From JAAGZL01 sp050291725 (GTDB taxonomy: Bacteria > Pseudomonadota > Gammaproteobacteria > Chromatiales > Chromatiaceae), in contig JBNKKH010000019.1 in NCBI GenBank assembly GCA_050291725.1, forward strand, positions 1 to 20,731: a stretch of DNA of 20,731 nucleotides, written 5' to 3'. Shown here in pieces: positions 8,010-15,882 of the stretch (position 1 is its first letter; every line of letters begins with the position of its first letter). A program made the position numbers and the translations under genes. The notes under the pieces are model-generated. The model was not told the origin of the DNA. It saw only the letters and a program-made list of their open reading frames with translations, and did no database searches.

Positions 8010-8058
8010 AAGTCAAATGAAGATATCGCTATACGCGATGCGCCTCGTTGCTATACAT

Positions 8059-8946
8059 TCAATTCGAATATAATCTAACCCGTTCAGCAAGATCCGGTGT
8101 AATTTTATCCATAAGCCCCATATCTCTAGATTGTATTGTGGGTTTTATAGACTGCACTATCTCATTGGTTTTTTCGCCGAATTGAAGGCCCAGCTTGTTC
8201 GCAAGCCGCTGAATTATAGCCTCAGGATCCTTTAACAGATTTTCGTACTCAAGCTCGATCCTGTCAGGCACCCTGTTGAGGTCCTCGTTAACCCTAACAT
8301 AGTAATACGCACATCTGTCTATACTATTCAAAGACAACCAGTAGTCATCATCACCATCTTTAACCCAAAACGGTATTTTCCCATCCCCCTTCACTCTGAA
8401 CGGCCAGATTTGACTGGTAGAAATATTTTCATCAGAAAACCAGTCCTTTTTCATCAGGGAATTTATAGTCTCAACGGCGCCACGCTTGATAACTACTATT
8501 CGCATGGCGGGATAATATTCAACGAGCCGCGGCAAAAATGGCATGGCGCTAGGTACCTTATACGCAATGGTATAATTACCCACCATAGATTCCGCTTCCC
8601 ACTTACCTAACGATCTATTTATCCTGCCATCTATCTCATGAGCTCCTTTTACGCTATAGATAGAGCTGTCATCTGCTCGATTGCAGTTAATACTCCTTCC
8701 AGCCAACGCATTGATAAGAAGCTCCTCATATAGATATGTTTCATACAATAATTTCCATTGCGACTCCGGCATATCTCCTATCAGCGGCAACAACCCATAC
8801 ATCATCGGCGGCTCAAACGCGTATTCTACATTTTTAAAACTGTGGATTACCTTACCTAAAATAGTCGTTCCACTACGGCCCGAACCGGTTACCATAATTG
8901 CATTTGCCACCTTTTCAGACGCCAATTCGGAAATGTTTAGTTTCAT
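8059..8946 (-). CDS. PAPS-dependent sulfotransferase
   Basis: Transfers sulfate from 3'-phosphoadenosine-5'-phosphosulfate to a hydroxyl or amino group, here probably on the glycan or its lipid carrier. It has 295 residues. GSGRSGTTILG (21-31) is the 5'-phosphosulfate-binding loop and FEPP (44-47) follows it. MRIVVIKRGAVETINSLMKK (148-167) is the 3'-phosphate-binding region with the conserved Arg155 and Ser163. A third conserved stretch, RIELEYENLLKDPE, is near residue 230. The ATG follows AGGATATTAATA, so the start is well supported. It stands alone on the minus strand, convergent with the GT-C-like gene (49-base gap). Lower GC than the neighbouring nonulosonate operon suggests separate acquisition. 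The acceptor is unknown. Confidence 0.85.
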   Translation of the reverse strand: MKLNISELASEKVANAIMVTGSGRSGTTILGKVIHSFKNVEYAFEPPMMYGLLPLIGDMPESQWKLLYETYLYEELLINALAGRSINCNRADDSSIYSVKGAHEIDGRINRSLGKWEAESMVGNYTIAYKVPSAMPFLPRLVEYYPAMRIVVIKRGAVETINSLMKKDWFSDENISTSQIWPFRVKGDGKIPFWVKDGDDDYWLSLNSIDRCAYYYVRVNEDLNRVPDRIELEYENLLKDPEAIIQRLANKLGLQFGEKTNEIVQSIKPTIQSRDMGLMDKITPDLAERVRLYSN

Positions 8947-9485
8947 TATTAATATCCTAAATACCTATAAAAACTTTGATATCAGGCTTTATTGCCAAAT
9001 ACTCTGGCTAGAGCAAACAGATTCATACCTATATCGGATGAATTCATGCCTCCATATCAACCCACATAATATATTAACTGAGATATACTCCTAATCCATA
9101 TGCTACATGTTGACTGGCAGACAGACTTAGAAGATATAAAGCGCTCTATCTTAATGTAATGATAACTCTGATCATAGTAGTTATAGTATAATGCCATGCA
9201 GGCTTTTACTCTTATGGAGCATGCTTGACGCTATAGGATATCCATTGACTGATTACAGAACGCTGATTACTTTAAATAAGCACAAATATCTGCCCTACTA
9301 AATGATGGATATTATCGTCTTGTAACCTTAAATAATGACACCTCCGCCTTGAGGACCCTAATCCTAAATTTATTATGGCTACTATGTATGGCATCGAAAT
9401 ACCACTAGAACATGCTTTGGAATACTGAGACGTGCACCAAACAATTAAAGAACTGCATTCCTAATACCCGGAGTTGCACGCACCG
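8947..9485. other. 539-base AT-rich divergent spacer upstream of the nonulosonate operon
   Basis: Separates the minus-strand sulfotransferase from neuC. It should contain the operon promoter; a candidate lies at 9110-9140 and a lone TATAAT at 9187-9192. Several short open frames look vaguely protein-like on the plus strand, for example one around 9359-9424 encoding NPKFIMATMYGIEIPLEHAL and ending in TGA. They shift frame and contain stops, so they are at most decayed coding DNA. No RNA gene, IS end or repeat array was recognised. Confidence 0.4.
9110..9140 (+). promoter_or_regulatory. Candidate sigma-70 promoter upstream of neuC
   Basis: TTGACT at 9110-9115 is followed 17 bases later by GATATA (9133-9138), or 19 bases later by TATAAA (9135-9140). 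The match to TTGACA/TATAAT is fair. It would leave an untranslated leader of more than 330 bases before neuC, which is long, so a nearer promoter such as the TATAAT at 9187-9192 may be used instead. Confidence 0.25.
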
Positions 9486-10661
9486 ATGAACCGTAAAATT
9501 TGTATTGTCACAGCGACCCGCGCCGAATACGGTATCATGCGTTGGCTGATCCAGGCGATTAGAAAAGATCAAAATCTAGAACTACAGATTATTGTTACCG
9601 GATCTCATCTTTCTCCCGAGCATGGTTTAACCTATGACGAGATCCGTGCGGACGGACTGGAAGCAGATGAATTGATACCCATGCCGCTTAGCCAAACAAG
9701 CAAATCATCCCTGGTCAAATCCATGGCGGCATGCCTTTCAGGTATGGCGGATGCACTACAGCGACTCAGCCCCGATATCCTCGTGGTGCTTGGCGACCGG
9801 TACGAACTACTACCAATCTGCTCTGCCGCAGTAGTAATGAACATACCAATCGCACATATCTCCGGTGGGGATATCACCGAGGGCGCAATCGACGATCAGA
9901 TCCGTCATGCAGTAACGAAACTTGCATATCTGCACTTTCCAGGCAATGAGGATTCCGCCCGGCGCATCATTCAGATGGGAGAGAGTCCTGAACGTGTCTT
10001 TACAGTAGGCGAACTAGGTCTGGACGCATTCCATCATATTGAAATACCTGCGCGGACTGAAATCGCGAAAGAACTTGACCTTAGAGAGAACTCCAACTGG
10101 ATATTGTTAACCTATCATCCGGAGACAACCATTGATCTTGAGGACAACCTTCAACGAATCCGCAACCTGATCAGTTTCTTTTCCACCGTGGACAATGTGC
10201 AGATTATAGCTACCGGAGCAAACGCTGACCATGGAGGAAACGAGATCAACGAATATATTAAACAGAGAGCACAAGATCTGCCAGATAAAATTAAATTTTT
10301 CATGAGTCTTGGACATCATCGTTATATACAACTACTTCATCACATAACCTGCGTAGCGGGAAACTCATCAAGCGGAATCATTGAAGCTCCGGTATTATGC
10401 ATTCCGGTTTTGAATATCGGCGACCGCCAAAAAGGACGATACATGAGCAACTGCATCGTCTCATGTGATGCAACACAACAGGATCTAGATATAAACTACA
10501 CGCGAATCCATACAAATGAATTTCAATCAGCGCTGCCCAATAACGCCAAATATTACGGTGACGGGCATGCGGCAGAGCGCATCATCGGCCATCTAAAAGC
10601 CGCGGACTTAAACACTTCGCGTAAAAAATTCATAGATATTGAGTCTGCACATGGCACCTGA
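9486..10661 (+). CDS. neuC: NeuC/LegG-family hydrolysing NDP-sugar 2-epimerase
   Basis: Hydrolyses and 2-epimerises an NDP-GlcNAc-type sugar to give free ManNAc or, in legionaminic acid synthesis, 2,4-diacetamido-2,4,6-trideoxymannose. 391 residues from the chosen start, full length. TATRAEYG (9-16), VLGDRYE (101-107), HISGGDITEGAIDDQIRH (124-141) and GNSSSGIIEAP near residue 295 are the family's nucleotide and catalytic motifs. ATG 9486 is chosen because GGAG lies 12 bases upstream and the protein then starts MNRKICIVTATRAEYG; a TTG at 9474 sits directly on that ribosome site. It is the first gene of the operon and overlaps the next by 11 bases. With ptmE and legB nearby, the substrate is more likely a GDP-linked diamino sugar (LegG) than UDP-GlcNAc. 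Confidence 0.93.
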   Translation: MNRKICIVTATRAEYGIMRWLIQAIRKDQNLELQIIVTGSHLSPEHGLTYDEIRADGLEADELIPMPLSQTSKSSLVKSMAACLSGMADALQRLSPDILVVLGDRYELLPICSAAVVMNIPIAHISGGDITEGAIDDQIRHAVTKLAYLHFPGNEDSARRIIQMGESPERVFTVGELGLDAFHHIEIPARTEIAKELDLRENSNWILLTYHPETTIDLEDNLQRIRNLISFFSTVDNVQIIATGANADHGGNEINEYIKQRAQDLPDKIKFFMSLGHHRYIQLLHHITCVAGNSSSGIIEAPVLCIPVLNIGDRQKGRYMSNCIVSCDATQQDLDINYTRIHTNEFQSALPNNAKYYGDGHAAERIIGHLKAADLNTSRKKFIDIESAHGT

Positions 10662-11691
10662 AATCCGTATACTAAATCATTGGGATGATATCCTGACAGA
10701 GTTCCCCAATGAACTTCAGGATATATACTTTACCAGCTCATATGTTTCACTATACGAAGACCACAGGGATACGGCAGAATGCTTTTTTTATAGAGACAGA
10801 AAACAAGTCTATCTGTTTCCTTACTTAAAACGTAATAATAACCTTTTCAACGAATCCTTTTATGATTTTGAGACCCCATATGGATATGGCGGGCCGATCG
10901 CAAATAGTACTGATCCAAACTTTTTAAAAAATGCCGAAAATGCCTTTATTGAAACCTGCAGAGACAACGGCATGGTGGCAGGTTTCGTCAGACTATGTCC
11001 GTGGCTAAATAACCACATGATGATCGCAGATACTTCCAGATTATTTTTTGACCGCAAGACAATCTTGATGGATCTAGCGCCGAGCGAGGATCAAATTTTG
11101 ACCGAACAGGTACACCCCAGGCATCGCAGGTGCATCAACAAAGCCAAAAAAGAAGGACTTACCTTCGAGGTGGACAGCGATTTCAGATACATAAGTGAAT
11201 TTATCCACTTATACAATAACACCATGCGCCGAATAGGAGCTGATGAATTCTATTTTTTTAACCTGCAATACTTTGAATTGTTTGTTGAGAAGATAAAGAA
11301 TAGAGCATTTCTTGGTCTTGTTCGCTATAACGGTGTGATTATAGCTGCAACAATAATCATACGTGACAAATCATACGGACATTACCATCTGGGTTGCAGT
11401 GATGCCGAGTACCTGAATCTAAAACCGAATAATTTTATGCTCTATGAAGCAGCATTGTATTTAAAAAAACTTGGTGTGCGATATTTTCATTTAGGCGGAG
11501 GATCCAACTCGTCTCCTGATAACTCATTGTATGTATTCAAATATCATTTTTCTCCAAACACCTGTGACTTCTATATAGGGAAATTTATATTTGACCTGGA
11601 GCGCTACAATGATATATGCACGCACTGGGAGCACGACAACCCGAAAAAAATAAGTCAATTTAAAAATCATTTATTAAAATACAGATTCTAA
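10651..11691 (+). CDS. FemAB-like GNAT-fold acyl/aminoacyltransferase
   Basis: 346 residues of the FemAB/BioF2-like double-GNAT fold (acetyltransf_6 type). Supporting features are the N-terminal DIYFTSSYVSLYE, the arginine/lysine-rich hinge HPRHRRCINKAKKEG, and the C-terminal half with FLGLVRYNGVIIAATIIIRD, YHLGCSD, the glycine-rich HLGGGSN and LYVFKYHFSP, the usual end of this fold. Such proteins transfer acetyl or aminoacyl groups to amino sugars or peptidoglycan. ATG 10651 overlaps the neuC stop by 11 bases, indicating translational coupling, so it probably acts on the same amino-sugar intermediate, for example as a LegH-like N-acyltransferase or one adding an unusual acyl group. No gene of this type occurs in the Campylobacter ptm set as I recall it. 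The substrate is inferred, not shown. Confidence 0.75.
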   Translation: MAPEIRILNHWDDILTEFPNELQDIYFTSSYVSLYEDHRDTAECFFYRDRKQVYLFPYLKRNNNLFNESFYDFETPYGYGGPIANSTDPNFLKNAENAFIETCRDNGMVAGFVRLCPWLNNHMMIADTSRLFFDRKTILMDLAPSEDQILTEQVHPRHRRCINKAKKEGLTFEVDSDFRYISEFIHLYNNTMRRIGADEFYFFNLQYFELFVEKIKNRAFLGLVRYNGVIIAATIIIRDKSYGHYHLGCSDAEYLNLKPNNFMLYEAALYLKKLGVRYFHLGGGSNSSPDNSLYVFKYHFSPNTCDFYIGKFIFDLERYNDICTHWEHDNPKKISQFKNHLLKYRF

Positions 11692-11703
11692 GGTGAAACA
11701 ATT

Positions 11704-12378
11704 ATGAGTTGGGATCCAATTTGGGAGGAGGTTTTCAAGAGTCAGGCATGGGGGAAATACCCTGAGCCAGAGCTTGTCAGATTCGTAGCAAGAAACTATT
11801 ACAAGGTAGAGGACCGTGCAGACGTTCGTTTTCTTGAACTGGGCTGTGGACCGGGCTGCAACCTCTGGCTGCTGGCTAGGGAAGGGTTTTCGTTTACAGG
11901 CATCGACGGCTCACCCACTGCAGTTGAGCAATCTCAGGAGCGCCTGGATAAAGAATGCCCTGGCTGGAGGAAATCCTCAGAGGTTATGGTCGGCTTTTTC
12001 GATACCATCCCCTTTGAAGACGAAACTTTTGATGTTGTGATAGATAACGAAGCCATATCCTGCAATGCGATCAATGAATCCAAAGCTGCTTATAAGGAAG
12101 CGGCTCGCGTCCTAAAGAATGGAGGTAGGATATTTTCAAGAATGTTCGCTACGGAAACCTGGGGCAATGGCATTGGAAAAGCGAAGGATGAATGCACATT
12201 TTACGATATTCCAGAAGGTCCGCTCTATAACCGCGGCATCTGTCGCTTTACACCTGAGGAGCTCATTCCTGAAATTATGTCTGATTTTGATTTAGATCCG
12301 CTGGATTGGTTGATGAGGCCACTAGGTAAAGACAAGTTACTCAAAGAATGGGTTGTTACCGGGACTAAACGTGGATAA
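11704..12378 (+). CDS. Class I SAM-dependent methyltransferase
   Basis: 224 residues with a Rossmann methyltransferase core. FLELGCGPGCNLWLLAREG (43-61) is motif I. The acidic residue binding the SAM ribose is Asp68 in GIDGS. FDVVIDNEAI (109-118) and AARVLKNGGRIF (133-144) are motifs II-III. AAGGTG lies eight bases upstream of the ATG and overlaps the end of the GNAT gene, and the 3' end overlaps neuB by eight bases, so it is tightly coupled to both neighbours. It probably methylates the nonulosonic acid, its N-acyl group or a precursor. Methylated legionaminic derivatives (N-methylacetimidoyl groups) are known in Campylobacter flagellin and Legionella LPS, but the target here is not shown by the sequence. 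Confidence 0.85.
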   Translation: MSWDPIWEEVFKSQAWGKYPEPELVRFVARNYYKVEDRADVRFLELGCGPGCNLWLLAREGFSFTGIDGSPTAVEQSQERLDKECPGWRKSSEVMVGFFDTIPFEDETFDVVIDNEAISCNAINESKAAYKEAARVLKNGGRIFSRMFATETWGNGIGKAKDECTFYDIPEGPLYNRGICRFTPEELIPEIMSDFDLDPLDWLMRPLGKDKLLKEWVVTGTKRG

Positions 12379-13366
12379 AACATTCATCATTGCAGAAGCC
12401 GGGGTAAATCATAACGGCTCTCTTGAGTTAGCCATAAAGCTGTGTGACGCGGCAAAGGAGGTTGGCGCTGACGCGGTCAAATTCCAGACCTTTCTTACCG
12501 ACAACCTGCTGACAAAAGATGTCGGGGCCGCAGAATACCAGCAGGAGCACACAGGACACGACTCCCAGTACATGATGCTAAAACAGTTGGAACTCAGCTT
12601 TGAGGAATTTCGCGCCATCAAGCAGCATTGTGAACTCATTGGGATTCAGTTTATGTCGACACCCGACGATTCTGATAGCCTTGCCTTTTTGATAGATCTT
12701 GGGGTAAGCCCAATAAAGATTGGTTCTGGCGAGATCAATAATATCCCATATCTGCGGGAAATCGGGGCAACCAAATCAGACATAATACTTTCTACAGGCA
12801 TGGCATCACTTGCAGAGATCGCTACCGCGATAGACACACTGCAATATGCAGGAGCAGGGTCGATCACCCTGCTCCATTGTACAACCAATTATCCTTGCGC
12901 CTCAGAAAATGTAAATCTGCGCGCAATGTTAACCATGAAGGATGAGTTTGGATTATCGGTCGGATTCTCTGACCACACCCAGGGGATCCTCGCCGCTACC
13001 GCAGCTGTAGCAATGGGCGCAAGAGTAATAGAAAAGCACTTCACCCTAGACACCGGCATGGCCGGCCCTGACCACAAATCCAGCTTAGACCCCAAAAGCT
13101 TCAAAGAAATGGTTATAGCAATTCGTGATACTGAAATGCTGCTAGGTACTGGGACAAAAGCCCCGCAGCCCTCAGAGCTTGAGGTTATGCGCGTCGTACG
13201 TCGCAAAATCGTAGCCGCCAGGCCAATCACGAGAGGAGAAAAACTTACAGAGCAAAATTTGCTCACGAAACGCGCAAATTATGGACTGGATGCAAATATG
13301 TGGGACAGGGTAGTTGGCCAAATCGCATCGCGAGATTTTCAAAAAGACGAAGGTATTGATCTGTAA
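12371..13366 (+). CDS. neuB: NeuB/LegI-family nonulosonic acid synthase
   Basis: Condenses phosphoenolpyruvate with a mannosamine-type sugar to give a nine-carbon acid (sialic, legionaminic or similar). 331 residues. TIM-barrel motifs are IIAEAGVNHNGS (6-17), VKFQTF (36-41), KIGSGEINN (116-124), STGMA (141-145), GFSDHT (198-203) and EKHFTLD (221-227). GPDHKSSLDP (232-241) is the metal-site and substrate loop. A C-terminal SAF (antifreeze-like) domain covers about 275-331 (RRKIVAARPITRGEKL). GTG 12371 is preferred: it gives VDKTFIIAEAGVNHNG, the normal N-terminus, and overlaps the methyltransferase stop by eight bases. A TTG 18 bases upstream is less likely. Operon context with ptmE and legF favours LegI over true NeuB. 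Confidence 0.94.
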   Translation: MDKTFIIAEAGVNHNGSLELAIKLCDAAKEVGADAVKFQTFLTDNLLTKDVGAAEYQQEHTGHDSQYMMLKQLELSFEEFRAIKQHCELIGIQFMSTPDDSDSLAFLIDLGVSPIKIGSGEINNIPYLREIGATKSDIILSTGMASLAEIATAIDTLQYAGAGSITLLHCTTNYPCASENVNLRAMLTMKDEFGLSVGFSDHTQGILAATAAVAMGARVIEKHFTLDTGMAGPDHKSSLDPKSFKEMVIAIRDTEMLLGTGTKAPQPSELEVMRVVRRKIVAARPITRGEKLTEQNLLTKRANYGLDANMWDRVVGQIASRDFQKDEGIDL

Positions 13367-13406
13367 ATCGATTCAATTGCACCAAAAAAATATGAGTTAA
13401 AAATAA

Positions 13407-14330
13407 ATGAAAAGCCTTATCATCGGCTATGGCTCGATCGGCAGACGTCACGAATCCATTCTGAGGCAGATGGGATGTAAAACTGCCGTTGTCAGCCAGC
13501 ATGCAAACGAACTGCCTTGTCCATCATTCAATAGTCTTGATGAGGCGATGAGCACATTTTGTCCGGGATATGTGGTTGTGTCGAACAGAACGTCAGAACA
13601 TCTGGATACACTTCAGCAACTCATTGACGCAACTTTCAAGGGGATATGTTTTGTCGAAAAACCCTTATCAAAAGATCCGGTCACACAAATCAACCGCTAT
13701 ACCTTTGACATCTATGTAGGTTATGTCCTCCGGTTTCACCCTTTGGTGCAGAAAACATGGGCTATCCTTCAGGGTAAACGCCTTATCTCCATACATGCCT
13801 ATGTAGGTCAATATCTTCCTGATTGGCGCCCTGGCACTGATTACCGTCAGTGCTATTCAGCCAGGAAGGAGCAAGGGGGTGGCGTCATCCGCGATCTAAG
13901 TCACGAGTTGGATTACATACATTTGCTGGCAGGTTCCTGGAAGCGCGTTTCGGCAATTGGCGGACATCTAAGTGAATTAGATATCGAGACCGATGACGCA
14001 TACGGTTTACTGATGGAGACGAAGCACTGTCCGCTTGTTACTTGTCAAATGAACTACCTGGATAGAAACGTCAGGAGAGATTGCATAATTCAATATGAGG
14101 GCGGTACGGTACATATTAACTTCATTAAAAATCAGCTGATCCACAATAACGAAATTCAGCAGTTTGAACTGGAAAGGAATGACTTATTCATGGAAATGCA
14201 TACTGCCGCGCAAGCTTCTGACCGGAAGTGGCTATGCTCTTTTGCAGATGCAGCCGTAACACTGGAGTTGATTGAGGCATCCGAAGAATCATCACGGGGT
14301 AATAAATGGGTTTACAACAAAAACCGGTAA
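13407..14330 (+). CDS. Gfo/Idh/MocA-family oxidoreductase (PtmF-like position)
   Basis: An NAD(P)-dependent sugar oxidoreductase of 307 residues. The N-terminal Rossmann motif GYGSIGRRH is at 7-15, the signature VEKPLS at 83-88, and GGGVIRDLSHELDY (157-170) carries the catalytic-histidine region. It lies 40 bases after neuB and overlaps legF by 25 bases. The Campylobacter ptm locus, as I recall it, contains a gene (ptmF) next to ptmE and ptmB that is needed for the amino-sugar supply of legionaminic acid; the position here matches. Its exact reaction is not settled by the sequence. Oxidation at a sugar carbon during GlcN supply, or tailoring of the nonulosonate, are the two plausible roles. 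Confidence 0.82.
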   Translation: MKSLIIGYGSIGRRHESILRQMGCKTAVVSQHANELPCPSFNSLDEAMSTFCPGYVVVSNRTSEHLDTLQQLIDATFKGICFVEKPLSKDPVTQINRYTFDIYVGYVLRFHPLVQKTWAILQGKRLISIHAYVGQYLPDWRPGTDYRQCYSARKEQGGGVIRDLSHELDYIHLLAGSWKRVSAIGGHLSELDIETDDAYGLLMETKHCPLVTCQMNYLDRNVRRDCIIQYEGGTVHINFIKNQLIHNNEIQQFELERNDLFMEMHTAAQASDRKWLCSFADAAVTLELIEASEESSRGNKWVYNKNR

Positions 14331-15025
14331 TTTATGCATGGATATTTGCACGTGGCGGATCAAAAGGACTGCCTCGCAAGAATATTCTCACGTTAGGAGG
14401 ACGCCCACTAATCGCCCATGCAATTGATATCGGCCTGCAATCAGAATTGATAGATAAAGTCTTCGTATCAACCGACGACGATGAAATTGCTGAAGTTGCA
14501 AAAATGCATGGGGCCGAGGTTCCTTTTCTACGCCCAACCGCACTGGCAACAGACCAAGCCCCGGAACGACTTGCTTGGCGCCACGCGGTGAAGTGGATAA
14601 AAAATTCCGTTCTCCCGGATATGGATGTTATGGTCAGTTTGCCGACCACATCACCCCTAAGGACCCTGGCTGAGGTAAATAATGGCATAGAACTGTTTTT
14701 GTCCGGAGGATGGGATACCGTAATCTCTGTCAGCCATTCGTGCCGACACCCGTCATTTAACATGGTAACAATTGCCGATGACTGTTCTGCTGGGTTGGTC
14801 AATCCACCTGATCATGCCAAGGCCAGGAGACAGGACTTCGAACCGGTATACGACATATCGACGGCCTTTTACGTCACTGCGCCAGACTTTGTCCTGCGTA
14901 CAGATTCTATTTGGGACGGGCGAGTTGGAGCGGTCGAAATTCCGGCAGAGCACGCGGTTGATATCGATACTGAACTGGATTTCGAGTTCACTAAATTTCT
15001 TTTAGAATACAGGCAAAGCAAATGA
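14306..15025 (+). CDS. legF: CMP-legionaminic/N-acetylneuraminic acid synthetase family cytidylyltransferase
   Basis: Activates the nonulosonic acid with CTP to CMP-sugar, the donor for the transferase. 239 residues, normal for the bacterial NeuA/LegF/PseF family. ARGGSKGLPRKN (15-26) is the nucleotide-binding loop. Further features are STDDDEIAEVA (55-65), LPTTSPLR (the LQPTSPLR equivalent) and DIDTELDFE near the C-terminus, the metal-binding Asp region. The ATG at 14306 is 25 bases inside the preceding gene and its stop overlaps the next gene by four bases (ATGA), so it is translationally coupled on both sides. The neighbourhood of ptmE-like and SDR genes indicates LegF rather than NeuA. 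The family call is secure; the exact sugar is inferred. Confidence 0.92.
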   Translation: MGLQQKPVIYAWIFARGGSKGLPRKNILTLGGRPLIAHAIDIGLQSELIDKVFVSTDDDEIAEVAKMHGAEVPFLRPTALATDQAPERLAWRHAVKWIKNSVLPDMDVMVSLPTTSPLRTLAEVNNGIELFLSGGWDTVISVSHSCRHPSFNMVTIADDCSAGLVNPPDHAKARRQDFEPVYDISTAFYVTAPDFVLRTDSIWDGRVGAVEIPAEHAVDIDTELDFEFTKFLLEYRQSK

Positions 15026-15828
15026 TGAAAAGCATCAGCGAATTGATGGATTTATCAGGACGGGTCGTACTCATATCAGGCGGGGCAGGCTATATCGGAC
15101 AGGCCATCGCCGATGCCGTTGCCGAGCTTGGCGCATCGGTAGCCGTTGCTGATCTCAGCGAAACATCCTGCATTGACATAACAACACGTATAGCGAACAA
15201 ATACGGCGTACCTGTCGCGGCCTTTGCGGTAGACCTGGCAGACGAAGAACAGACCCTGTCATTACCTGCGGCAACGGTTAACAAACTGGGGAGATTGGAC
15301 GTTCTAATCAACTGTGCTGGATTTGTCGGCACTACCGACCTAAAAGGATGGACTGTGCCATTTGAGGAACAGACAGCGGCTACTTGGCGTATGGCGATGG
15401 AAGTAAACCTGACTTCCGTATTCAATCTTTCTCAGGCCTCCGCCCCGTTTTTAAAGGCCTCCGGACATGGAAGCATAATAAACATCTCAAGCATCTACGG
15501 GGTTTACGCACCAGATATGCGTTTATATGATGGCCTGGATATGGGAAATCCAGCCGCCTATGCAGCCAGCAAGGGTGGATTAATTCAGTTCACACGATGG
15601 TGCTCCACGGTTTTAGCCCCAAATATCCGTGTAAACGTAATCACGCCTGGAGGCGTCTTCAGGAACCAGAACGAAAAATTCGTCGAGCGATATATCGAAA
15701 GAACACCTTTGCGACGCATGGCTGCTGAAGAGGATTTCAAAGGCGCAGCCTGCTTCCTGGCGAGTGACTTATCGGCATACATGACCGGACAAAATATGAT
15801 CATCGACGGTGGATGGGGCATTTGGTAG
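15022..15828 (+). CDS. SDR-family oxidoreductase (PtmA-like)
   Basis: A classical short-chain dehydrogenase of 268 residues. The nucleotide-binding GGAGYIGQ is at 20-27, an Asp at 44 (VADLSE) favours NAD(H), NCAG is at 97-100, the catalytic Ser pair is in NISSIYG (154-160), and Tyr180-xxx-Lys184 is in YAASKGG. The end (GQNMIIDGGWGIW) is normal. The ATG overlaps the legF stop as ATGA. In Campylobacter the homologously placed ptmA works with ptmF and ptmE in making the GDP-GlcN precursor of legionaminic acid (recalled from the literature, not computed). The order legF-SDR-ptmE supports the same role here. Substrate specificity is unproven. Confidence 0.85.
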   Translation: MMKSISELMDLSGRVVLISGGAGYIGQAIADAVAELGASVAVADLSETSCIDITTRIANKYGVPVAAFAVDLADEEQTLSLPAATVNKLGRLDVLINCAGFVGTTDLKGWTVPFEEQTAATWRMAMEVNLTSVFNLSQASAPFLKASGHGSIINISSIYGVYAPDMRLYDGLDMGNPAAYAASKGGLIQFTRWCSTVLAPNIRVNVITPGGVFRNQNEKFVERYIERTPLRRMAAEEDFKGAACFLASDLSAYMTGQNMIIDGGWGIW

Positions 15829-15882
15829 CTCACGGTTCCAATACAATTGCAATCTAACGATCGACATCGTCTAGGAGGAAAG

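Noticed and set aside
8025..8039. ATCGC-TATAC-GCGAT hairpin between the convergent GT-C-like and sulfotransferase genes
   Set aside because: The five-bp stem is too weak and no T-run follows on either strand, so a terminator is not supported.
8681..9094. 137-codon plus-strand frame opposite the sulfotransferase 5' end
   Set aside because: Mostly antisense to a well-supported gene and without family features; a shadow frame.
14332..14802. 156-codon minus-strand frame inside legF
   Set aside because: Entirely antisense to the clearly conserved legF; no independent coding evidence.
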